In this document: positions 1-4,717 of the stretch, piece after piece
How positions within the stretch are numbered: position 1 is the stretch's first letter
How the letters are laid out: every line of letters starts with the position of its first letter
Source of the DNA: an uncultured Fibrobacter sp.
GTDB lineage: Bacteria; Fibrobacterota; Fibrobacteria; Fibrobacterales; Fibrobacteraceae
Reading direction: 5' to 3'
DNA: 12,680 bases
Assembly (NCBI GenBank): GCA_947306025.1
Contig: CAMZFJ010000022.1
Location: 1 to 12,680, forward strand
Made by a program: the position numbers and the translations under genes
The notes under the pieces: model-generated
Told to the model about the DNA's origin: nothing
The model's database searches: none
The model's input: only the letters and a program-made list of their open reading frames with translations

Positions 1-185
1 TCCGCCCGGCCGTCGGCTACCCCGTGCTCCCGAACATCAAGGAAATCTTCAACGTCGCACGTCTCATCGACTTCAAGAGCGTAGGCATCAGCCTCACCGA
101 AAACGGCGCCATGTACCCGCAAGCCTCCGTAAGCGGCCTCTACATCAGCCACCCCGAAATCGAATACTTCAATGTGAAAGTGTAA
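1..185 (+). CDS. metH: Methionine synthase, cobalamin-dependent, C-terminal end (partial)
   Basis: This is the 3' end of a gene entering from the left; 60 codons are visible, read from base 3, before TAA at 183-185. The peptide opens with RPAVGYP, which matches the AdoMet-binding 'RPxxGYP' element of the MetH reactivation domain. It then shows LTENGAMYPQASVSG and a YISHPEIEYF segment, matching the family's 'LTE..AM.P.aSVSG.Y.sHP...Y' C-terminus. MetH transfers a methyl group from methyltetrahydrofolate through cobalamin to homocysteine in the cytosol. This domain binds AdoMet to re-methylate oxidised cobalamin. A stand-alone activation-domain protein is possible because the upstream part is not visible. 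Confidence 0.88.
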   Translation, partial: RPAVGYPVLPNIKEIFNVARLIDFKSVGISLTENGAMYPQASVSGLYISHPEIEYFNVKV

Positions 186-208
186 CGGTTAAACAATGAT
201 AAACTAAC

Positions 209-236
209 AAAATCGGCCCGATTGGACCGATTTTAT
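209..236. terminator. Bidirectional intrinsic terminator between metH and the rpn-like gene
   Basis: AAAATCGG at 209-216 pairs with CCGATTTT at 227-234. The stem continues across one mismatch with two further C-G pairs around a GATT loop. The flanking A and T tracts give a U-rich tail on both strands, so the hairpin can end metH on the plus strand and the convergent nuclease gene on the minus strand. Confidence 0.75.
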
Positions 237-255
237 TGTATAAAGAATCGAATCG

Positions 256-414
256 TTACTTTTTGTCTGAAGCGATTTTCTCTGCCGCAATCTGCTTCGC
301 TTTCTCGAGAATTTCTTGGGAAACGCCGAGAGACTTGAAAATATCAATACTTTCGTTCAACCCTTCGGCCCTTCCTGCTTCCTTGCTTTCGTGAAGATCA
401 TATTCGTAAGTCAT
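256..414 (-). CDS. Possible internal Rpn small form (intragenic antitoxin candidate)
   Basis: Met211 of the Rpn-like gene (ATG at 412-414, minus strand) follows AAGGA at 423-427 with 8 bases between. This is as good a ribosome site as the gene's own. Translation from here would give the last 52 residues, the C-terminal helical tail without the nuclease core. The site is built from the in-frame codons ATA AGG AAC. A second candidate is Met177 (ATG at 514-516), with GAAGG at 522-526 and 5 bases spacing, giving 86 residues. In E. coli, rpn genes are reported to encode internally initiated small proteins that inhibit the full-length toxin. Applying that here is inference. Confidence 0.35.
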   Translation of the reverse strand: MTYEYDLHESKEAGRAEGLNESIDIFKSLGVSQEILEKAKQIAAEKIASDKK

Positions 415-1044
415 ATATTTGTTCCTTATGAAAGTGTCGGTCTTGTAGAAAGATACCTGGCTGTTAATGGATTCTGTTTCGCTGGAATCCGCAACCCTGG
501 TCGCAAAGTATTTCATGTAGGCCTTCACAACCGGATTCCTGAACTCCTCATACCTTGTAAATATATAAAAGTTTTTGAAAGTGAGGTCGTTCAAGGTGAT
601 TTCTGGATTTTCCCGTGCCCTGTTCTCAAAATGATAAATGGGATATCCATGCCCGAAAATGTCCATGGGACACAGAAAAATGACATACTGTTCTCTGAGA
701 CTGGTGTAGAAATCGCCCTTGGAGAGAGCTACGCCATCACATACGCTCTGGTAATACCTTGCCCTTTGAGGAAGTTCCTTGGTGTCAACCATCTGCATTT
801 CCAAATCGAAGGAACGGATTGTCGCCCCATTTTCGTTAGTCTCACGTGCGAAGACGTCGTAGCGGACCCCCTTGTGCTCCGCGTCGTAACTAAGCACCGC
901 TTCTGGTGTCGGGGTTTCGAGATGGTCGATTTCGATGCCGAGTAGATGTTCGATAAAAGGTTTGGCAATATGCGTATTACTGAAAACTAACCCGAACATA
1001 ATCGGGTCCGTAATGTCGAGATCGTCAAAAGGCTTAATGCTCAT
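256..1044 (-). CDS. Rpn family PD-(D/E)XK nuclease ('putative transposase' family protein)
   Basis: The 262-residue protein belongs to the PDDEXK_2/Rpn group, often annotated as transposase although the E. coli members are DNA endonucleases. The N-terminus (DDLDITDPIMFGLVFSN) is typical of the family. The likely catalytic core is D63 in RYDVFA and E82-x-Q84 in DLEMQM, followed by the family's RARYYQS block at about 94-100. The C-terminal tail (about 220-260, KEAGRAEG and later GVSQEILEKAK) is the usual helical Rpn tail. The start is supported by AGGAG about 7 bases upstream. The gene is alone on its strand between a terminator and a long non-coding leader, and converges on metH. No inverted repeats of a classical insertion sequence were seen. 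Rpn proteins promote recA-independent recombination and have been linked to phage defence. Substrate and role here are inferred from the family. Confidence 0.85.
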   Translation of the reverse strand: MSIKPFDDLDITDPIMFGLVFSNTHIAKPFIEHLLGIEIDHLETPTPEAVLSYDAEHKGVRYDVFARETNENGATIRSFDLEMQMVDTKELPQRARYYQSVCDGVALSKGDFYTSLREQYVIFLCPMDIFGHGYPIYHFENRARENPEITLNDLTFKNFYIFTRYEEFRNPVVKAYMKYFATRVADSSETESINSQVSFYKTDTFIRNKYMTYEYDLHESKEAGRAEGLNESIDIFKSLGVSQEILEKAKQIAAEKIASDKK

Positions 1045-1051
1045 TTATATG

Positions 1052-1056
1052 CTCCT
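1052..1056 (-). promoter_or_regulatory. Ribosome binding site of the rpn-like gene
   Basis: The minus strand reads AGGAG, then 7 bases, then the ATG at 1042-1044. This fixes the start codon of the nuclease gene. Confidence 0.7.
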
Positions 1057-1068
1057 GTGAAAGTTTTG

Positions 1069-1124
1069 CAGTTTGCAAACAGGAGATATGCATGTATAGC
1101 GTAGAACACCAGTTTACAAACCTG
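1069..1124. repeat. Pair of GTTTRCAAAC palindromes flanking the candidate rpn promoter
   Basis: The perfect palindrome GTTTGCAAAC at 1071-1080 and its close copy GTTTACAAAC at 1112-1121 sit with centres 41 bases apart, about four helical turns. Both are preceded by CA. They bracket the candidate -10 element, one over the -35 and one just past the predicted start of transcription, as an operator pair for a dimeric repressor would. No regulator gene is adjacent. Confidence 0.35.
1093..1120 (-). promoter_or_regulatory. Candidate promoter of the rpn-like gene
   Basis: The minus strand shows TTTGTA (1115-1120), a 16-base spacer and TATACA (1093-1098). Transcription would start near 1086, about 40 bases before the ATG. 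The -35 element lies inside the near-palindrome GTTTGTAAAC. The match to a housekeeping promoter is only moderate, and this stretch also forms part of a predicted RNA fold, so it may instead be transcribed leader. Confidence 0.3.
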
Positions 1125-1178
1125 TTAATGACAGATTAATGATCCCACTAGCTACTTGCAGTGGGGGTGCTCTACGTT
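1098..1178 (-). other. Predicted three-way-junction RNA fold upstream of the rpn-like gene
   Basis: CGTAGAACACC at 1100-1110 pairs with GGTGCTCTACG at 1166-1176. The only irregular position (1106/1170) is an A-C mismatch on the plus strand but a G-U wobble on the minus strand, which favours a minus-strand RNA. Inside the outer stem lie two hairpins: CCCACT/AGTGGG (1144-1149 with 1160-1165, 10-base loop) and CTGT/ACAG (1122-1125 with 1131-1134). The result is a compact three-way junction ending about 50 bases before the ATG of the nuclease gene. I do not recognise it as a known riboswitch or RNA family. It could be a structured leader, an independent small RNA, or a DNA-level inverted repeat. 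Confidence 0.4.
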
Positions 1179-1265
1179 AATCGCCAGGGGGCCAGTTTCC
1201 CCATAGGGTGTCTGCCTCGAATTGCGCGCCTGTCTAGCGGAACAAAGGGAGGTCGGCGTCAAGCA

Positions 1266-1320
1266 GATAGTGGAACAACCTGCCCGGAACGAATGCCAAG
1301 TCGGCAGGACGAATGCTATC
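1266..1320. other. Nested inverted repeat in the non-coding block
   Basis: GATAG (1266-1270) pairs with CTATC (1316-1320), and inside it CCTGCC (1279-1284) pairs with GGCAGG (1303-1308). An 18-base loop and nearly balanced internal loops of 8 and 7 bases separate the arms. A direct repeat of the type GGA(A)CGAATGC occurs at 1286-1296 and 1307-1316. Pairing is equally good on both strands, so orientation is not decided by it. If the minus-strand promoter at 1328-1356 is real, this hairpin lies at the very 5' end of the transcript. Confidence 0.3.
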
Positions 1321-1327
1321 GTGAATG

Positions 1328-1356
1328 AATATACAATAATAGAAACAAGAAGGCAA
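1328..1356 (-). promoter_or_regulatory. Candidate minus-strand promoter in the non-coding block
   Basis: The minus strand reads TTGCCT (1351-1356), exactly 17 bases, then TATATT (1328-1333), a fair sigma-70-type promoter. Transcription would start near 1321 and run through both predicted folds toward the nuclease gene, giving either a long leader of about 275 bases or a small RNA. The -35 overlaps the terminator hairpin of the upstream operon, so part of the match may come from that hairpin. Confidence 0.35.
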
Positions 1357-1368
1357 CAGCCCCCTTGT
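1334..1368 (-). terminator. Intrinsic terminator of the DUF1538/PII-like operon
   Basis: On the minus strand ACAAGGGGGC (1359-1368) pairs with GCCTTCTTGT (1345-1354) over 10 positions, including two G-U wobbles, with a TGTT loop. The T-rich tail TTCTATTATTG follows. On the plus strand the two wobbles become A-C mismatches, so the element is oriented for the minus strand. It lies about 45 bases after the stop of the last operon gene. Confidence 0.6.
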
Positions 1369-1414
1369 CAGCTCAAATTTAATTTCAAAAATATAGCGCT
1401 AAAGACAGCGTTCC

Positions 1415-1765
1415 TTACTTCTTCTCTTCCGGAGCCTTGTGTTCCACTTTCCACGGCGTAAGGCCAACGACGTTATCAACCGGGAGCGCAAACGCAATTC
1501 CCTGCCCCATCGTATCGAGGCCTGCTTTTTCGTACAAAGCATGCAACACAGCATCTTTCACGTTCAGCGGTACAAGAATCATCACCACTTCTTTTTCAGG
1601 CTGGATGGCGATATGAAAGAACGATTCTGCTTCCTTGTTTGCCGTACCACGAGCGTTCAAAACCGTACCACCGCGAGCGCCAGCGTCCTTTGCGGCTTCC
1701 ATCACGGTATCGGAGAATCCGTTATTCACAATGCAAATAATTAATTCATGTGTATTCGCTTTCAT
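1415..1765 (-). CDS. PII-like signalling protein, second copy (DUF1538-associated)
   Basis: The 116-residue protein is close to the usual PII length of about 112 residues. The best landmark is DTMGQGIAFALPVDNVVGL at 84-102. It aligns with the B-loop and following strand of classical PII proteins (GDGKIFVLPVEEV type). The segment GARGGTVLNARGT (29-41) leads into the T-loop position. There is no YKGAEY-like uridylylation site, so GlnD-type modification is unlikely. PII proteins are cytosolic trimers that bind nucleotides or other small molecules at subunit clefts and plug or release transporters. The gene is last in the operon, starting 2 bases after the previous stop. Its ribosome site (GGGAGAGGA) lies within the end of that gene, suggesting coupled translation. 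Ligand unknown. Confidence 0.78.
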   Translation of the reverse strand: MKANTHELIICIVNNGFSDTVMEAAKDAGARGGTVLNARGTANKEAESFFHIAIQPEKEVVMILVPLNVKDAVLHALYEKAGLDTMGQGIAFALPVDNVVGLTPWKVEHKAPEEKK

Positions 1766-1767
1766 GA

Positions 1768-2181
1768 TTATCCTCTCCCTACCTGGGAACGGTTGTCGCT
1801 CAAAAAGTTAAATACGGACTTGCCAATCACACTCGACATCGGAATCGTATAGGCAATTCCTTTTCCATTTACAATTGTCCTGAATTTTTCTTCAAGGCAT
1901 TCCAAAACTGCAGGCACATGGTCTTCGCCAATAATGCTCACAATTACGGCACGTTCAGGGTCCGCAAGTCCTAGCGCAGTCATAATTTCGCGCGGAGCCG
2001 TGCCATGCCCATAAAGAACAAACTGCACATTCGCCCCAAAAGACTGGATGTAGTCCATATAAAAGTCGGCCTTCGAGCGCATCACCGTAGTCACAAGAAT
2101 CTTGAGACGATTCATTGAGACCTTAGAATGGACTTTCTGAGGCGTACTTCTCTTCAAAACTTTTTTCACAGTTTCAACCAT
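1768..2181 (-). CDS. PII-like signalling protein, first copy, with basic N-terminal extension
   Basis: This 137-residue protein is paralogous to the 116-residue PII-like protein encoded directly after it. It shares the central block (SFGANVQFVLYGHGTAPRE at 47-65, aligning with the GTVLNARGT stretch of its partner) and a B-loop-like GKGIAYTIPMSSVIG at 106-120. Before the core begins at M23-NRLKILVTTV there is a Lys/Arg-rich extension of 22 residues. Translation could start at M23, but AGAGG ahead of the first ATG is the better ribosome site, so 2181 is chosen. No PII uridylylation motif is present. The start lies 8 bases after the DUF1538 stop codon, whose TAG overlaps the ribosome site. Two unlike PII-type subunits beside one membrane protein suggest either a heteromeric regulator or two separate inputs. 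This is inference. Confidence 0.72.
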   Translation of the reverse strand: MVETVKKVLKRSTPQKVHSKVSMNRLKILVTTVMRSKADFYMDYIQSFGANVQFVLYGHGTAPREIMTALGLADPERAVIVSIIGEDHVPAVLECLEEKFRTIVNGKGIAYTIPMSSVIGKSVFNFLSDNRSQVGRG

Positions 2182-2189
2182 AATCGCCT

Positions 2190-3722
2190 CTACACAAAGT
2201 CAATAATTTGTTCGTCATCAGCATCTTGCAAGCGGCGCATCATCATTCTGTTACGCCAAAGTCTTGCCACAATTGCCTTGAAACCAAGCACCTGGATCGT
2301 AATGAGCGGAGTCATCGCGACCATCGCCACAATCCCGAACGCGTAATTCAAAATCGAATCGCCGCCGTCGTGAATCACGGAGCATGCGCCAATCGCCAAA
2401 GGCAAGATAAAGCTCGAAGTCAACGGACCGCTCGCCACGCCACCGGAGTCAAACGCAATTGCGGTATAAAGTTTCGGCACAAAGAACGAAAGTCCAAGCG
2501 AAATAAAGTAACCCGGCAGCAAGTAATAGATAATCGGAAATCCGATAATAATGCGGAGCATCGAAAGCCCAATCGAAATGCCGACACCCACCGAAAGCGC
2601 GATGAGCATGGAGCGCTTTGTCACAAGGCCGCCAGTCACTTCTTCGACCTGCTTGTTGAGCACGTGCACCGCCGGTTCTGCAAGCACGACCACCATACCA
2701 ATGATAAAGCCTGCCGCCACAAGCGCATGCGGACGCGTTGCCAGTTCACGACCAATTTCAAAACCAATCGGCAAAAATCCGACCGTCACCGCAGTCAAGA
2801 AAATCACAAGCCCTATAAACGTGTAGCAAATCCCGACGCCCACTTGCACAAGCTTTACTAACGGGAGTTTCAGCACCGTAAATTGCAACGCACAAAAGAA
2901 CGCCACAATGAGCGCAAGCGCAATAAAGACTTCCTTTGCAACCGTCAACACCACCGGCAAAAAGTGTTCGCCAAGGCTTGCCTCAATCGAGTACGCCGCC
3001 GTTGAAAGTTCATAAGTCAAATCGCCCGTCGAAAAAACAACCAAGCCCATCAACGCTAAAATCGGCCCCACCGAGCAAAGCGCAATCAAACCGAAGCTGT
3101 TTTCCGAAGCATTCTTACCACCAATTGCACCCGCGACACCCACACCAAGAGCCATGATGAACGGCACTGTAATCGGTCCCGTCGTCACGCCACCGGAATC
3201 AAACGCAAGCGGTACAAAGGCATTCCGCCCGACAGACACCATGAGCATCCCGAGCATGAACAACACCATGTAAAAGAAAATGATAATCAGCGAAAGGTCT
3301 TTCTTAAATACAATCTTCAAAATCGCAAGCAGCAAAAAAATCCCGACGCCCACACCAATTGTCGAAATCAGCAAAATCGGTTTCACGGCATTTTTCACCT
3401 GTTCAGCGAGCACGGACAAATCCGGTTCCGCAACAGTAATGAGAACACCCATCACAAAGCACACCGAAACAAGCAACAAAAGCCTACGCGACTTGGTAAG
3501 ACCCGACCCCACATATGCCCCCATCGGAGTCATGGCAAGGTCTGCCCCCAAGTTAAAAAGTCCAATGCCCACAATCAAAAAAACAGCGCTAATCGAAAAA
3601 ACAACTTGCTCTTTCACCGAAAAAGTGACAAGCGGAGTATGCGAAACCAACAACACAATCAACGTGATGGGCAAAACAGAGGCAAAAGCCTCTTTCAATT
3701 TTTCAAAAAGGATTTTTTGCAT
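2190..3722 (-). CDS. DUF1538 family multi-pass membrane protein, probable transporter
   Basis: The 510-residue protein is very hydrophobic, with roughly twelve or more membrane segments. It is made of two homologous halves. AEP occurs at 98-100 and 348-350, and FDSGGV at 174-179 and 424-429, so both motifs repeat at an offset of exactly 250 residues. Each FDSGGV is followed by a GP(I/L)T segment. Such two-fold repeats are typical of transporters and channels, and the paired D/E-containing motifs probably line the substrate path. The second half carries HDGGDS (451-456) where the first has GGKNAS (201-206), so the halves differ there. Substrate and direction are unknown. It is the first gene of an operon with two PII-like genes, which points to regulation by small-molecule-sensing trimers as for AmtB/GlnK. 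No clear ribosome site precedes the ATG. Confidence 0.85.
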   Translation of the reverse strand: MQKILFEKLKEAFASVLPITLIVLLVSHTPLVTFSVKEQVVFSISAVFLIVGIGLFNLGADLAMTPMGAYVGSGLTKSRRLLLLVSVCFVMGVLITVAEPDLSVLAEQVKNAVKPILLISTIGVGVGIFLLLAILKIVFKKDLSLIIIFFYMVLFMLGMLMVSVGRNAFVPLAFDSGGVTTGPITVPFIMALGVGVAGAIGGKNASENSFGLIALCSVGPILALMGLVVFSTGDLTYELSTAAYSIEASLGEHFLPVVLTVAKEVFIALALIVAFFCALQFTVLKLPLVKLVQVGVGICYTFIGLVIFLTAVTVGFLPIGFEIGRELATRPHALVAAGFIIGMVVVLAEPAVHVLNKQVEEVTGGLVTKRSMLIALSVGVGISIGLSMLRIIIGFPIIYYLLPGYFISLGLSFFVPKLYTAIAFDSGGVASGPLTSSFILPLAIGACSVIHDGGDSILNYAFGIVAMVAMTPLITIQVLGFKAIVARLWRNRMMMRRLQDADDEQIIDFV

Positions 3723-3724
3723 CG

Positions 3725-3735
3725 ATTATAATATA
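3725..3735 (-). promoter_or_regulatory. -10 elements abutting the DUF1538 start codon
   Basis: On the minus strand TATATT (3730-3735) is followed by 7 bases and then the ATG, while an overlapping TATAAT (3725-3730) ends only 2 bases before it. There is no Shine-Dalgarno sequence. With the first hexamer the transcript would begin at or next to the ATG, giving a leaderless mRNA. No convincing -35 element was found. Confidence 0.35.
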
Positions 3736-3744
3736 ATTAAATGG

Positions 3745-3772
3745 TTATTAGTCATTGGTTATTGGTCATTAG
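3745..3772. repeat. Tandem heptanucleotide repeat, four units of TYATTRG
   Basis: Four consecutive 7-base units read TTATTAG, TCATTGG, TTATTGG and TCATTAG, each differing only at positions 2 and 6. The array fills much of the 115-base spacer between the divergent DUF1538 operon and sigma-factor operon. It resembles the short tandem heptamers seen in some cyanobacterial and other genomes. It may be a slippage-prone spacer rather than a protein site. Confidence 0.7.
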
Positions 3773-3798
3773 TAGCTCGAAAAAAATTTTGGTATTTA

Positions 3799-3825
3799 TG
3801 CAACCCACCATTCACCCCACGCATC
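3799..3825 (+). promoter_or_regulatory. Candidate ECF-type autoregulated promoter
   Basis: TGCAAC (3799-3804), similar to the AAC-containing -35 element of many ECF promoters, is followed after 15 bases by CGCATC (3820-3825). This is a weak match to ECF -10 elements. Transcription would start a few bases before the sigma gene ATG at 3838. Self-activation is common among ECF sigma factors, but the match here is only suggestive. Confidence 0.25.
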
Positions 3826-3837
3826 AAAAATAACGAA

Positions 3838-4383
3838 ATGGACGAAAAAGTCATCATAAAGAAAATTCAACAAGGCAACCGCGACGCGCTTGGCCTGCTG
3901 TGGAAATTCCACAGTATCAACGTGCTGAACCTAGCGTTCAGAATGCTCAAGAACCGCGACGAGGTTGAAGATATTCTGATGGACATTTTTGTATCCGTTC
4001 CCGGCAAGATCCAGAACTTCCGCGGTGAAAGCGCTCTTAACACCTGGTTGTACCGTCTTACCGTAAACGAATGCCTCATGAGGCTGCGTTCCAAAAAACG
4101 CCACGCCGAACTCGAAGAAGGGCATATCGACCTCCTGACGACATCAGCCATCGGGAGCAAACACGAAGAGCAAATAGACTACGACCCGGAACTCTTGGAA
4201 CTTGGGCTGTCAAAACTCTCCGCCGAAACGCGAAGCATGCTTTGGCTCAAAGATGCCGAAGACCTAAGCGTCAAGGACCTATCGGAGATTTACAACATGC
4301 CCGAAGGAACCATCAAGGCAAGGCTCAGCCGAGCAAGAACCGCAGTCAAGAACTATTTACAGGAGAACACGAACTATGCGTGA
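3838..4383 (+). CDS. ECF (sigma-70 family, extracytoplasmic function) RNA polymerase sigma factor
   Basis: The 181-residue protein has the two-domain ECF layout. Sigma region 2 spans about 17-86, with the typical FRGESALNTWLYRLTVNECL stretch at 61-80. Sigma region 4 spans about 119-173, with helix-turn-helix LSVKDLSEIYNMPEGTIKARLSRA read over 143-166. It would bind core RNA polymerase and direct it to promoters for a stress or metal response. The ATG at 3838 is chosen because it begins exactly where ECF homology begins; the longer open frame upstream runs through the heptamer repeat and across the DUF1538 gene. No strong ribosome site is visible. The stop overlaps the next start by 8 bases, so the downstream membrane protein, an anti-sigma candidate, is translationally coupled to it. 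Confidence 0.9.
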   Translation: MDEKVIIKKIQQGNRDALGLLWKFHSINVLNLAFRMLKNRDEVEDILMDIFVSVPGKIQNFRGESALNTWLYRLTVNECLMRLRSKKRHAELEEGHIDLLTTSAIGSKHEEQIDYDPELLELGLSKLSAETRSMLWLKDAEDLSVKDLSEIYNMPEGTIKARLSRARTAVKNYLQENTNYA

Positions 4384-4717
4384 TCAAATCGATTTTTCAA
4401 AACTCGATAGAATCAAACCCAGGGAAGATTCTTGGGAAAAGGTCTGCGCAAGACTCGATTCTTCGAAGAAAACGAAATTTTTGAAACTTGTCCAGACGAG
4501 ATCTATTTATGCACTCGCCGCAAGTCTTATAGTCGTCGCATTCGTCGCCGTCTTTACCATCTTTAACCAGATGAACACCGAAGCACTCCTCATCGAGAAT
4601 ATCGCTTCCGATGAACTTGTCTCGTGGTACAACGACCTTGGCGAAACAAGCGACGACGAACTGGAAAATTTGGATACCTATCAATCCATCAGCTATTTAT
4701 TACAGGAGACAAAATAA
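4376..4717 (+). CDS. Short single-pass membrane protein, probable anti-sigma factor
   Basis: The 113-residue protein has a charged N-terminal cytosolic part of about 43 residues, one membrane helix at about 45-63, and an acidic outer tail of about 50 residues. This matches the shape of minimal anti-sigma factors such as CnrY, which hold an ECF sigma factor with a very short cytosolic segment. No zinc-binding HxxxCxxC anti-sigma motif is present; the only cysteine is C24. Sequence alone does not prove the role. It rests on topology and on position, since the gene overlaps the sigma gene end (ATGCGTGA) and its own stop overlaps the next start (TAATG). AGGAG at 4361-4365 serves as ribosome site, with a somewhat long 10-base spacing. 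Confidence 0.65.
   Translation: MRDQIDFSKLDRIKPREDSWEKVCARLDSSKKTKFLKLVQTRSIYALAASLIVVAFVAVFTIFNQMNTEALLIENIASDELVSWYNDLGETSDDELENLDTYQSISYLLQETK

Larger units (their letters stand above)
1045..1414. other. 370-base stretch without a convincing gene
   Basis: The stretch lies between the last PII-like gene and the nuclease gene, both on the minus strand. It contains a terminator, two candidate minus-strand promoters, two near-identical palindromes, a nested hairpin and a three-way-junction fold. The only open frame (plus strand from 1222) starts at TTG, overlaps the PII-like gene and shows no recognisable protein. No tRNA, tmRNA, RNase P or SRP RNA signature was recognised. Confidence 0.6.

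Noticed and set aside
316..945. 209-codon plus-strand open frame opposite the Rpn-like gene
   Set aside because: The minus-strand frame encodes a clear Rpn family protein with catalytic motifs. The opposite frame shows nothing recognisable.
256..1044. Insertion sequence around the 'transposase-family' gene
   Set aside because: No terminal inverted repeats or target-site duplication seen at the gene borders. Rpn family proteins are nucleases that are frequently mislabelled as transposases.
1098..1178. Inverted repeat considered as an integron attC site
   Set aside because: No matching RYYYAAC/GTTRRRY core pair in the expected positions and no integrase or cassette array nearby.
1160..1340. 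Region considered as 6S RNA or another housekeeping RNA, because of a GGGCCAGTTTCCCC stretch on the plus strand
   Set aside because: No long closing stem between the ends and no clear central bubble. tmRNA, RNase P and SRP signatures are also absent. The resemblance is limited to a short G/C-rich stretch.
1222..1461. 79-codon plus-strand open frame in the non-coding block
   Set aside because: It starts with TTG, overlaps the end of the PII-like gene on the other strand, and its peptide has no recognisable fold or family. The base pattern is explained by hairpins and a terminator.
3280..3837. Long in-frame extension ahead of the ECF sigma gene
   Set aside because: It runs antisense through the DUF1538 gene and through the heptamer repeat. 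Sigma-factor homology begins only at the ATG at 3838.
4624..4716. Upstream in-frame extension of the Cys-rich protein
   Set aside because: It lies inside the anti-sigma-like gene in another frame. The ATG at 4717 has a good ribosome site and is directly followed by the membrane helix.
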